Shown here one piece after another: positions 32,040 to 39,008 of a DNA stretch of 41,011 nucleotides. The first letter of the stretch is position 1. Every line of letters begins with the position of its first letter. Under the pieces are notes generated by a model, which was not told where the DNA came from, did no database searches, and worked only from the letters and a program-made list of their open reading frames with translations. The DNA is from Clostridiaceae bacterium (GTDB lineage: Bacteria > Bacillota > Clostridia > DSM-8532), in assembly GCA_012719645.1 (NCBI GenBank), contig JAAXZX010000002.1, positions 1 through 41,011 on the forward strand. Direction: 5' to 3'. The position numbers were made by a program, and so were the translations under genes.

Positions 32040-32396
32040 GTGATCCTGGCAATTGTGGTGCTATCTGTCTTTGCCTTTTATGGCATATTCCTCATGGTTA
32101 TGGAGTTATTGAACAAGAGGCCCGGCAAGAGTTACGACGCGGGCTTCAGAATAATCCTTGCCGTTCCCGAAGGCGCGGCGGATAGCCTGGAAGGGGTTAT
32201 CAGGAGGGTATTTTCCGAAGAAATGCCCGAAAAGCTCATGACAGACGGCAAGCTGTACATTTCAGGCGCCGTCGGAAACCGGCAGGCCGCATGGATTATC
32301 AGGGACCTGCAGCGCATGTACCCCATCGAACTGTTGCCTCACCCGGACAAGTATTGTATCATAACTGGCAGAGGCTCCAAGAAGTCTGATGCATGA
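32040..32396 (+). CDS. Small single-pass membrane protein, unknown function
   Basis: A 118-residue protein. Residues 2-22 are one hydrophobic segment (Ile-Leu-Ala-Ile-Val-Val-Leu-Ser-Val-Phe-Ala-Phe-Tyr-Gly). A soluble alpha/beta domain of about 90 residues follows, with Ile-Leu-Ala-Val-Pro-Glu-Gly-Ala and Ala-Trp-Ile-Ile-Arg-Asp-Leu-Gln. I do not recognise the family. GTG start at 32040 with GGAGGT 7 nt upstream. Its 3' end overlaps or nearly touches recD2 (the stop is 10 nt before the chosen recD2 start), so they are probably co-transcribed. Confidence 0.65.
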   Translation: MILAIVVLSVFAFYGIFLMVMELLNKRPGKSYDAGFRIILAVPEGAADSLEGVIRRVFSEEMPEKLMTDGKLYISGAVGNRQAAWIIRDLQRMYPIELLPHPDKYCIITGRGSKKSDA

Positions 32397-32406
32397 CGGG
32401 TGGAAG

Positions 32407-34626
32407 ATGGAACAGGTTACGGGTATTGTCAAATCCATCATCTTTACAAACGAAGAAAACGGGTACACCGTTTGCGAAATCAGGGAGGGCAGAAAGGTTC
32501 ACACCCTTGTGGGAACCATGCCCATGCTCATGCCCGGCGAGTCCGTCACCGCCCTGGGCGAATGGAAGAACCATCCCGACTATGGGCCGCAGTTTGCCGT
32601 TTCCCAGTGCAAGAGGCAGATCCCCACAGAACTTGAGGAGATCGAGCGGTATCTTGCCAGTGGTTTCATCAGGGGCCTGGGGCCATCCACCGCTAAAAAA
32701 ATAGTCGCAAGATTCGGGGAAGAAACCTTCACCATCCTGCAGTCGGATCCCCTGCGCCTTACAGAAATAAAGGGGATAAAGGCTGAAAAGGCTTTGGAGT
32801 TTGGACAAGCCTTTTCTGAGCATGAGGCCATGCGCGGTGTGGTCATGCTGGTTCAGAAGTTCGGCATATCCACGCTTTACGCAACAAAGATATGGAAGAA
32901 ATTCGGCGCATCAGCCGAAAGAGAGATCCGAAAGAACCCCTACCGGCTCATGGAACCCGATGTAGGCCTGGGATTCAGGACCTGCGACAGCATTGCCCTG
33001 GGACTGGGAATCGACCCATCTTCCGGGTTCCGCCTGAAAAGCGCCATATCCTATATATTGGGCCTTTCTGCCCTTAACGGTCATACATACTGCCTGAAGG
33101 ACGAACTTATAAATGAAACCAAGAAACTGACAAGGGCTCCTGGGGAGCTTATCCTGAACGCCTTTGACGGGCTGCTGCTTGAATCTGAAATATTCGTGGA
33201 AAGGCAGCACCCCGACAGGGTCTATATCCATTACCTTTTCGATGCGGAGAGATACTGCGCAAGGCGGCTGATCGCCCTGAACCAGGCCAGGGAGAATGGG
33301 CTTGCCGGGAATGTCCATGGATGGCTTTCGGATTACGAGAGAAAGAACCGGATCTTCCTGGACGAAAACCAGAAGGCAGCCATTGAAACCGCCCTTAAGA
33401 ACGGCGTTACCGTAATAACCGGCGGGCCGGGAACAGGAAAGACCACAATTATCAAGGCCCTTATCGAGATGTTCCAGGATCATGGCATCACGGTCCTGCT
33501 GTGCGCACCGACAGGGCGCGCCGCAAAGCGTATCAGCGAGACATCAGGGTACGAGGCAAAAACCGTCCACCGCCTCCTTGAGGTGGCATACGAGATCGGG
33601 CAGGAGGACAGGGTCTATTTTTCCCGAAACGAAGAAAACCCCCTAAATGCCGATGTGGTTATCATGGATGAAGCTTCCATGATAGATATTGTGATCATGA
33701 GTTCACTTCTCAAGGCAATAAGACCGGGAACCCGGCTGGTATTGGTGGGGGATGCGGACCAGCTTCCCTCGGTGGGTCCCGGAAAGGTATTGTCCGATAT
33801 CATAGAGAGCGGCGTGGTCCCGGTTGTAAAGCTGGACAGGATCTTCAGGCAGACCGAGGAAAGCATGATCATTGTCAACGCCCACCGGATAAACCGTGGG
33901 CTGGAGCCCATTTTCAGCACCGAAGAGGGTGACTTCTACTTCATCCCCAGGCTGGACTCCCGGGAAACGGTTGATGCGGTCATCGAGCTTTGCGCTTCCC
34001 ACATCCCCGAAAGGTTCGGTTACGATTTCATGAGGGATATCCAGGTGCTTACACCCATGCGCAAGGGAGATACGGGGGTCCATAACCTCAACGCCATGCT
34101 CCAGCAGCGCTTCAACCCGCCCCGTGACGGCAAACCGCAGAAGATTCTTGGCGGCATAGCCTACCGTGCGGGCGACAGGGTTATGCAGATCAGGAATGAC
34201 TATAACAAGGTATGGACCCAGATGGACCAGCAGGGCAGCCTTATAGAAGGCCAGGGCGTCTATAACGGCGATACCGGCATCATCGCAGATGTGGATCTGG
34301 TGAGCCAGGTCCTCACGGTCAAATACGATGACCAGAGAATCTGCGAATACACGTTCGACGCCCTTGACGACCTGGAGCATGCCTATGCGGTGACCGTCCA
34401 CAAGAGCCAGGGCAGCGAGTTTCCGGCTGTGGTGATCCCGCTTGTCAAGGTCCCTCCCATGCTTGTTTACAGGAACCTGCTGTACACCGCCATAACAAGG
34501 GCAAAGAGTTTGGTGGTGATCATAGGAAATCCCGTAATACTCCGGCAGATGGTGGAAAACACCAACGAGCGGGAGAGATATTCCGGGCTGAAGGAGAGAT
34601 TGTGTGCCCAGAACCTGCTGCCTTGA
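32407..34626 (+). CDS. recD2: ATP-dependent RecD2-like DNA helicase
   Basis: A 739-residue superfamily 1B 5'-3' DNA helicase of the RecD2 type, found in bacteria without a RecBC partner and tied to replication and repair. The N-terminal OB-like domain starts Val-Thr-Gly-Ile-Val-Lys-Ser-Ile-Ile. Helix-hairpin-helix repeats follow at about 80-170. Walker A Gly-Gly-Pro-Gly-Thr-Gly-Lys-Thr-Thr is at ~339-347, with Walker B Met-Asp-Glu-Ala-Ser and motif III Gly-Asp-Ala-Asp-Gln-Leu-Pro-Ser-Val after it. Motif VI near the C-terminus is Tyr-Thr-Ala-Ile-Thr-Arg-Ala. An ATG at 32389 is possible, but family N-termini and GGTGG support 32407. It overlaps comF by 23 nt. Confidence 0.93.
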   Translation: MEQVTGIVKSIIFTNEENGYTVCEIREGRKVHTLVGTMPMLMPGESVTALGEWKNHPDYGPQFAVSQCKRQIPTELEEIERYLASGFIRGLGPSTAKKIVARFGEETFTILQSDPLRLTEIKGIKAEKALEFGQAFSEHEAMRGVVMLVQKFGISTLYATKIWKKFGASAEREIRKNPYRLMEPDVGLGFRTCDSIALGLGIDPSSGFRLKSAISYILGLSALNGHTYCLKDELINETKKLTRAPGELILNAFDGLLLESEIFVERQHPDRVYIHYLFDAERYCARRLIALNQARENGLAGNVHGWLSDYERKNRIFLDENQKAAIETALKNGVTVITGGPGTGKTTIIKALIEMFQDHGITVLLCAPTGRAAKRISETSGYEAKTVHRLLEVAYEIGQEDRVYFSRNEENPLNADVVIMDEASMIDIVIMSSLLKAIRPGTRLVLVGDADQLPSVGPGKVLSDIIESGVVPVVKLDRIFRQTEESMIIVNAHRINRGLEPIFSTEEGDFYFIPRLDSRETVDAVIELCASHIPERFGYDFMRDIQVLTPMRKGDTGVHNLNAMLQQRFNPPRDGKPQKILGGIAYRAGDRVMQIRNDYNKVWTQMDQQGSLIEGQGVYNGDTGIIADVDLVSQVLTVKYDDQRICEYTFDALDDLEHAYAVTVHKSQGSEFPAVVIPLVKVPPMLVYRNLLYTAITRAKSLVVIIGNPVILRQMVENTNERERYSGLKERLCAQNLLP

Positions 34627-35287
34627 CGGGCCTGGCCTCCGGGAGAGGCTGATCAGGCTGTTATATCCCGAAAAATGCGTCTTTTGCGGCGTCCTGCTTC
34701 ATGATTCCGTAAGGATCAGCGCCTGTGAGCCCTGCCTTGCCAGCCTGCCCAGGCACGGTAAAGGCTTTGAGCGTATACCGCGGGTTCCCTGGATCGATGG
34801 CATGTTTGCCCCGTTTACCTACGAGGACTCCATTGAGCGTGCCATCCACGCCATGAAGTTTTTCGGGAAGCCAAAGGTTGCCCGGACCCTTGCTTGCCTG
34901 ATGTGGGAAGAAATGATGAAGTATCCGCTTATTCCCGATTTTGACCTCATAGTTCCTGTGCCCATGCACTGGCGGAAACGGATGAGCAGGGGCTATAACC
35001 AGTCTGAGAGGATAGGGCAGGCCCTGGGAGAGATTATGGATATCCCTGTGAAAAACGCGCTGGCCAAGACCAGGCACACAAAACCCCAGAGCCTGTCGTC
35101 AAGGGAAGAGAGGCTCATAAACCTAAAGAATTCGGTCCGTGTCACTGATCCAGAGGTTGTGAGCGGGCTCAGCATCCTGCTGGTCGATGATGTTGTTACC
35201 ACGGGCGCCACCCTGGGCACCTGCGCCCAGGCTCTGCGCGGAGCCGGAGCTTCATGGGTTTTTGCGGCGGTTATAGCAATAGCATAA
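34604..35287 (+). CDS. comF: ComF family amidophosphoribosyltransferase-like protein
   Basis: A 227-residue ComF/GntX family protein. The N-terminal zinc ribbon has Cys25, Cys28, Cys41 and Cys44. The phosphoribosyltransferase domain has Pro-Val-Pro-Met-His near 119, Arg-Gly-Tyr-Asn-Gln near 129, and the PRPP loop Val-Asp-Asp-Val-Val-Thr-Thr-Gly-Ala-Thr near 194. In B. subtilis ComFC takes part in DNA uptake during transformation; the catalytic role is unclear. GTG start with AAGGAGAG 5 nt before it, within the recD2 3' end, so translation is coupled. The following locus starts after 127 nt. Confidence 0.9.
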   Translation: MPRTCCLDGPGLRERLIRLLYPEKCVFCGVLLHDSVRISACEPCLASLPRHGKGFERIPRVPWIDGMFAPFTYEDSIERAIHAMKFFGKPKVARTLACLMWEEMMKYPLIPDFDLIVPVPMHWRKRMSRGYNQSERIGQALGEIMDIPVKNALAKTRHTKPQSLSSREERLINLKNSVRVTDPEVVSGLSILLVDDVVTTGATLGTCAQALRGAGASWVFAAVIAIA

Positions 35288-35296
35288 AAATGACGA

Positions 35297-35302
35297 TATA
35301 AT
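35297..35302 (+). promoter_or_regulatory. Possible -10 before the flagellar operon
   Basis: TATAAT at 35297-35302, in the AT-rich start of the comF-yvyF gap. The best -35 at 17 nt (TAGCAA, 35274-35279) is poor, and no sigma-28 boxes were found here. A leader of over 100 nt would precede yvyF. Confidence 0.3.
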
Positions 35303-35414
35303 ATATATAGTAATTTCTTAGAACTTTCATTGTAAGGGTTCCGGCGCGCTGCAGACCAAATGGGGCGCGGACGGCAGCATGTTATTGTATTTGTGAGCAA
35401 GGGGGGAATTGCTG

Positions 35415-35855
35415 ATGCCCGAGATAAGGAACTGCAAGAGATGCAGAAAAATTTTCACGTACATAACCGGTCCGCAGCTGTGTGAGGTCTGTAAAAAGCA
35501 GGAAGAGGAAGAATATGAAAAGGTGCGCAAGTTCCTGCGCGAATATCCCGGCGCCACCATCCAGGAGGTTTCACAGGCTACCGAAGTCAGCCAGCAGCTC
35601 ATCTACAAATTCCTGAAGGAAGGCCGCCTCGAAGTTGCGACAGACAGTCCCATCGCTCTCCTTTGCGAAAACTGCGGTGTCAGGATTACAAGCGGGCGGT
35701 TCTGTGTCAACTGCTCAAAAAGGCTGGCCAATGAGATGATAGCCACCGGGAGGATGCTCAATGACTCCCTTAATCGCAGGAGTAACGCCGAGAGCGATGA
35801 CAAGTCAAGGGGTTTGAGGTACCTGGATGAGTACAGGCGCGACAGGAACCACTGA
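35415..35855 (+). CDS. yvyF: Flagellar operon protein YvyF (TIGR03826-like)
   Basis: A 146-residue protein encoded at the head of flagellar flgM-flgN-flgK loci in Bacillota. Cysteine pairs Cys-Lys-Arg-Cys and Cys-Glu-Val-Cys near the N-terminus, then Cys-Glu-Asn-Cys and Cys-Val-Asn-Cys (about 80-100), make two zinc-ribbon-like modules. Between them is a helix-turn-helix-like stretch with Gln-Glu-Val-Ser-Gln-Ala-Thr-Glu-Val-Ser-Gln-Gln-Leu-Ile-Tyr-Lys-Phe-Leu. It is probably a regulator of flagellar genes; its action is not established. An in-frame TTG at 35409 lies too close to GGGGGG, so the ATG at 35415 is chosen. Confidence 0.85.
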   Translation: MPEIRNCKRCRKIFTYITGPQLCEVCKKQEEEEYEKVRKFLREYPGATIQEVSQATEVSQQLIYKFLKEGRLEVATDSPIALLCENCGVRITSGRFCVNCSKRLANEMIATGRMLNDSLNRRSNAESDDKSRGLRYLDEYRRDRNH

Positions 35856-35907
35856 TTTTTTAAAAATGAGGTTAAGACGGGAGTAACCGGTGACGATATA
35901 GTATTTG

Positions 35908-35931
35908 ACAGGGGTATGTCCCTGTTTCCCT
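35908..35931 (+). terminator. Hairpin after yvyF (weak terminator)
   Basis: ACAGGG (35908-35913) pairs with CCCTGT (35920-35925) around a 6-nt loop and is followed by TT-CCC-TT. A second small hairpin, TGCTG/CAGCA (35949-35953, 35958-35962), lies 24 nt further, just before flgM. The first could partly terminate yvyF transcripts. Confidence 0.4.
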
Positions 35932-35996
35932 TCTACTAAAGATTAGTCTGCTGGATTCAGCAAAAAACGCAGTATTAATAGGGAGAGGGATTGGCA

Positions 35997-36281
35997 ATGA
36001 AGATTTGGGGTGATATACCCAAAGTGACCGGCGTTTACGGGAATGCCGGAAAAACCGAAAAACTTACCAAAAACCAAAGTGTGGCATCCAGGAAGGATGA
36101 ACTCACCCTTTCAGGGTCTGCCAGGGATTTTTCCATTGTCATGAAAGCCCTGAGGAATGTGCCCGATATCAGGAGGGACAAGGTGGACGCCATCTCGCAG
36201 AAAATGGAGAGCGGCGAGTATTCCGTGCCCGCCGAGGATGTTGCGGCCAGGATAGCGGAGATGATGCTGAAAAAGATCTGA
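35997..36281 (+). CDS. flgM: Anti-sigma-28 factor FlgM
   Basis: A 94-residue protein of the FlgM family, which binds sigma-28 (SigD) and holds back late flagellar genes until the hook is complete. The C-terminal half carries the sigma-binding helices, with Asp-Ile-Arg-Arg-Asp-Lys-Val-Asp-Ala-Ile-Ser-Gln-Lys-Met-Glu-Ser-Gly-Glu-Tyr and then Val-Ala-Ala-Arg-Ile-Ala-Glu-Met-Met. The N-terminal 35 residues look disordered, as usual. The upstream TTG (35991) abuts the ribosome site GGGAGAGGGA, so the ATG at 35997 is used. A T9 terminator follows, unlike the continuous operons of many relatives. Confidence 0.92.
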   Translation: MKIWGDIPKVTGVYGNAGKTEKLTKNQSVASRKDELTLSGSARDFSIVMKALRNVPDIRRDKVDAISQKMESGEYSVPAEDVAARIAEMMLKKI

Positions 36282-36307
36282 CAGGCATTTCGTGAAATAC
36301 GGAAAGA

Positions 36308-36348
36308 AAGGAATGAGGAACCATTGCGTTATCCCATTCTTTTTTTTT
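36308..36348 (+). terminator. Intrinsic terminator between flgM and flgN
   Basis: AAG-G-AATG-A-GGA (36308-36319) pairs with TCC-CATT-CTT (36332-36341) as a bulged stem of about 10 pairs. It runs into a stretch of nine T residues (36340-36348). It should separate flgM transcription from flgN-flgK. Confidence 0.65.
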
Positions 36349-36356
36349 GCCGATAA
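36330..36356 (+). promoter_or_regulatory. Sigma-28-like -10 box before flgN
   Basis: GCCGATAA (36349-36356) is an exact match to the sigma-28/SigD -10 element and follows directly on the T-run of the flgM terminator. The expected TAAA 15 nt upstream reads TATC (36330-36333), which is poor. If active, it makes flgN-flgK-flgK-flgL a late, FlgM-controlled unit. Confidence 0.5.
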
Positions 36357-36398
36357 TCACTTTGAGGGTGTATATTCAGCAAATTGGAGTGAATGAAA

Positions 36399-36902
36399 AT
36401 GACGGATGTCAGGCTAACCGAAAACCTTATCAAGGCTCTGAAATATGAGTGGCGAATCTACAGCCAACTCCTGAAACTTGCAGAGAAGAAGACAGAACAC
36501 CTGGTTAGTGGTGACACATCCAAACTGTCTGAAATTACCGAGGAAGAAGGCAAAATTGTGGAACAGGGCAAACAGATTGCCAGGGTGCGCGAGCAATATG
36601 CGGTGGAACTGAACCAGACCCTTGGCCTTAAGGCCGACGCTTCCCTGGAAGAGGCCGAAAAGCATCTGCCCGGTCCGCAGGCTGCGCAAATCGCTGATAT
36701 AAGGACAAAACTGAAGGAAACACTTGTGAAGCTGATGCTAAGGAACGGAATCAACCAGAAGCTCATAGAAAACGCCGTGGAATATATCAACTTCAACCTG
36801 GAACTGATGGCGGCGCCGGCACCCGAGGCGCCGGCCTACGGCAGGACCGGAGCCGAAGTATCAACCGGCAGGAAAAGAAGCATGCTGGATATCAGGTCTT
36901 AG
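36399..36902 (+). CDS. flgN: Flagellar export chaperone FlgN
   Basis: A 167-residue helical protein matching the FlgN family, cytosolic chaperones that keep FlgK and FlgL soluble and deliver them to the flagellar export gate. Residues 1-135 are long alpha-helices with coiled-coil character (Leu-Leu-Lys-Leu-Ala-Glu-Lys-Lys-Thr-Glu-His-Leu). The C-terminal 30 residues, rich in Ala and Pro, are probably the flexible client-binding tail. GGAGTG at 36386-36391 is 1 nt from an ATG at 36393 and 7 nt from the ATG at 36399, so the latter is chosen. The first client gene flgK follows after 19 nt. Confidence 0.88.
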   Translation: MTDVRLTENLIKALKYEWRIYSQLLKLAEKKTEHLVSGDTSKLSEITEEEGKIVEQGKQIARVREQYAVELNQTLGLKADASLEEAEKHLPGPQAAQIADIRTKLKETLVKLMLRNGINQKLIENAVEYINFNLELMAAPAPEAPAYGRTGAEVSTGRKRSMLDIRS

Positions 36903-36921
36903 GGGGTGACATGGAGTGGCA

Positions 36922-38967
36922 ATGATTTTTTCCGGCCTGGATACTGCTCTGTCAGGCCTTGCTGCTAACCAGAAGGCCCTTGAGGTGACCGGTCATAATG
37001 TATCCAACCTGGCAACCGCCGGCTACTCCCGCCAGAGCGTAGTCATGTCGACTGCCTATACCCGCGCCTACGGCGGCAACAACTGGAAGGTTGAAATGGG
37101 TGTGAACATCCAGGCGATCCGCCAAATCCGCCACAACTTCATTGATAATATATACAGGGCTGAAAGCAATGCCCAGGGATATTGGGAAGCCAGGAGCAAG
37201 GCCGTGAACGATATCCAGGCTATCCTGGGCGAACCCATGACCGCTGGGTTCCAGAATTCGCTGAATAATTTCTGGGACGCATGGCAGGAGTTGTCCAAGG
37301 CTCCCGAAAGCCTGACCATCCGCGCCCTGCTTAAGCAGAGGGCAGAGGCGCTGGTGGAGAACATGAACCATATCGGCGCCCAGCTCAACAAGCTCCAAAC
37401 CGATCTCAACAACGAGATTAGGGTCAGGATCGATGAAGTCAATGATATCACCGCAAAAATAGCCGAACTGAATGTAAAGATCATGAGCGCCGAAGCGGCG
37501 GGCAACAGCCCGAATGACTACTATGATGAGAGAAATGTCCTGGTGGACAGGCTCTCCACCCTTCTGACCGTGGAAACATGGGTCGGCCTTGAAGGGAACA
37601 TGGACATCATCGTTGACGGCTATTTCCTTGTGAGCAAGGGCGTACAGACCAGGATCTACGCGGCGCCAAACGATGACCTTTCCCATTTCTACACCCCCAA
37701 GGTGGAAGGGATAGATGTGGAAATTGATGTGGGGCAGGGTGTTATAAAGGGGCTGCTCGAGGCCAGGGGCGAGGTCAGCGGCGCCAAGGGCAGCTATGAC
37801 AACGGTACCCCCAACACCACCGCCGATATTACAATAGTCGTAGACGCGGCCAATACGACTGAAGAAAACTACCTTGCAAATGTTCGCGACCATATCCGGC
37901 AGATGGCGGAGGACCTGGGCAAACGCGGGATAGACTATAACCTGAGGCTTGTGGTCATAGGAAGCGGCCCTTTAGAGAGCGTAAATTTCGGCAGGGATAT
38001 AGACGCACTGGTTAACGCTATCCCAACAGCCGACATGGATGACACAGCTTATGATTTCGGGCAGATCATAAGCGAGGTTGCCTCCAAGTCAGGCCCGAAT
38101 GCCAACAAGTACCTGCTGATGTTTACAGGCGAAAGCATCAACGGGGACGAAAGCGTGGCCACGGATCCAATGATCAACGGCTATATTTCCACCCTGAATA
38201 AGCACGGGATAACACTGTCGGTCGTTACCGATTCGCAATACTACGATGCCGGCTATGACGACGAACGCGGCTGGTCTTTCATAACAGGGCAGACAGGCGG
38301 CAAGCTTTATGATATCGGAAGCACGGACTACCCAGGCCTTATGATGTCCATCAGCAAGGATATAAATGACAATGTCAATATGCGGATCTCCACCGTCCCC
38401 GAGGACCTGAACATCATTTCCTCGGTGAAGAAACAGCTTAACGCGATCATTAACATCATGGCCCGCGAGATCAACTATATCCATCAGTCAGGCAAGACCC
38501 TGACAGGTCTGGACGGCGGCCTGTTCTTTGAGCCTGCAGACCCGAACCTGCCCCTGGAGATGGGCAACCTAACTGTCTGCCGTGACCTTAAGGATTTGAA
38601 CAATATTGCCGCCTCCACTACCGATGCCAACGGGGACAATACCATTGCCCTTAAAATTGCAGGGCTGAGGAATGAAAACCTTATGACCGGCGGCAAAAAA
38701 ATCCTGAGCCTGGATACCTATTACCAGAATATTATCCTGGATATAGGCAACAAGGGATATGAGGCCGACAATATGGCCAGCAGCCACAGGTTGCTGGTAA
38801 GCCAGTCAGACCATATAAGGCAGACTGTAATGGGTGTTTCCCTGGATGAGGAAATTGCCAATATGATCAAGTTCAAATACGCATACAACGCCAATTCAAA
38901 AATTGTAAGCGTTATAAACTCCATGATAGAAACCGTGATCTTCCGCCTGGGTATTTCAGGTAGATAA
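36922..38967 (+). CDS. flgK: Hook-associated protein FlgK with inserted von Willebrand A-like domain
   Basis: A 681-residue FlgK (HAP1), exported through the flagellum to join hook and filament. Residues 1-290 are the standard N-terminal D0/D1 part: Gly-Leu-Asp-Thr-Ala-Leu-Ser-Gly-Leu-Ala-Ala-Asn-Gln, then Asn-Leu-Ala-Thr-Ala-Gly-Tyr-Ser-Arg-Gln. Residues about 489-681 are the C-terminal part, with Asn-Tyr-Ile-His-Gln-Ser-Gly and Gly-Val-Ser-Leu-Asp-Glu-Glu. In between, about 301-488 read as a von Willebrand A-like domain. It starts Asp-Ile-Thr-Ile-Val-Val-Asp, has Leu-Leu-Met-Phe-Thr-Gly-Glu-Ser, and ends with His-Gly-Ile-Thr-Leu-Ser-Val-Val and Gln-Thr-Gly-Gly-Lys-Leu-Tyr. The metal site is degenerate. 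GTG at 36916 is within the ribosome site, so the ATG at 36922 is used. Confidence 0.9.
   Translation: MIFSGLDTALSGLAANQKALEVTGHNVSNLATAGYSRQSVVMSTAYTRAYGGNNWKVEMGVNIQAIRQIRHNFIDNIYRAESNAQGYWEARSKAVNDIQAILGEPMTAGFQNSLNNFWDAWQELSKAPESLTIRALLKQRAEALVENMNHIGAQLNKLQTDLNNEIRVRIDEVNDITAKIAELNVKIMSAEAAGNSPNDYYDERNVLVDRLSTLLTVETWVGLEGNMDIIVDGYFLVSKGVQTRIYAAPNDDLSHFYTPKVEGIDVEIDVGQGVIKGLLEARGEVSGAKGSYDNGTPNTTADITIVVDAANTTEENYLANVRDHIRQMAEDLGKRGIDYNLRLVVIGSGPLESVNFGRDIDALVNAIPTADMDDTAYDFGQIISEVASKSGPNANKYLLMFTGESINGDESVATDPMINGYISTLNKHGITLSVVTDSQYYDAGYDDERGWSFITGQTGGKLYDIGSTDYPGLMMSISKDINDNVNMRISTVPEDLNIISSVKKQLNAIINIMAREINYIHQSGKTLTGLDGGLFFEPADPNLPLEMGNLTVCRDLKDLNNIAASTTDANGDNTIALKIAGLRNENLMTGGKKILSLDTYYQNIILDIGNKGYEADNMASSHRLLVSQSDHIRQTVMGVSLDEEIANMIKFKYAYNANSKIVSVINSMIETVIFRLGISGR
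37822..38385 (+). other. Von Willebrand A-like domain within flgK
   Basis: This segment codes for the extra domain of the first FlgK. The pattern is that of a Rossmann-like VWA fold with alternating strands and helices. The metal-ion-dependent adhesion site should be Asp-x-Ser-x-Ser, but reads Asp308-Ala-Ala-Asn-Thr312. The later acidic residue of the Leu-Thr-Asp-Gly strand is Gly (Phe-Thr-Gly-Glu, about 401-404). Metal-dependent binding is therefore doubtful, but the fold signature (Gly-Ile-x-Leu-x-Val-Val, then Thr-Gly-Gly) is clear. The segment replaces the short linker between the GLLEAR-type helix and the LNAIINIMAREIN helix of ordinary FlgK. Confidence 0.75.
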
Positions 38968-39008
38968 TCAGTACCTGGATTATTCCGGAAAGGGAGGAGG
39001 ATGAGTAT

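Noticed and set aside
36919-38967. First FlgK as a frameshifted fusion of two genes
   Set aside because: The frame is open throughout, and the N- and C-terminal FlgK parts are both intact around the inserted domain, so a domain insertion explains it better.
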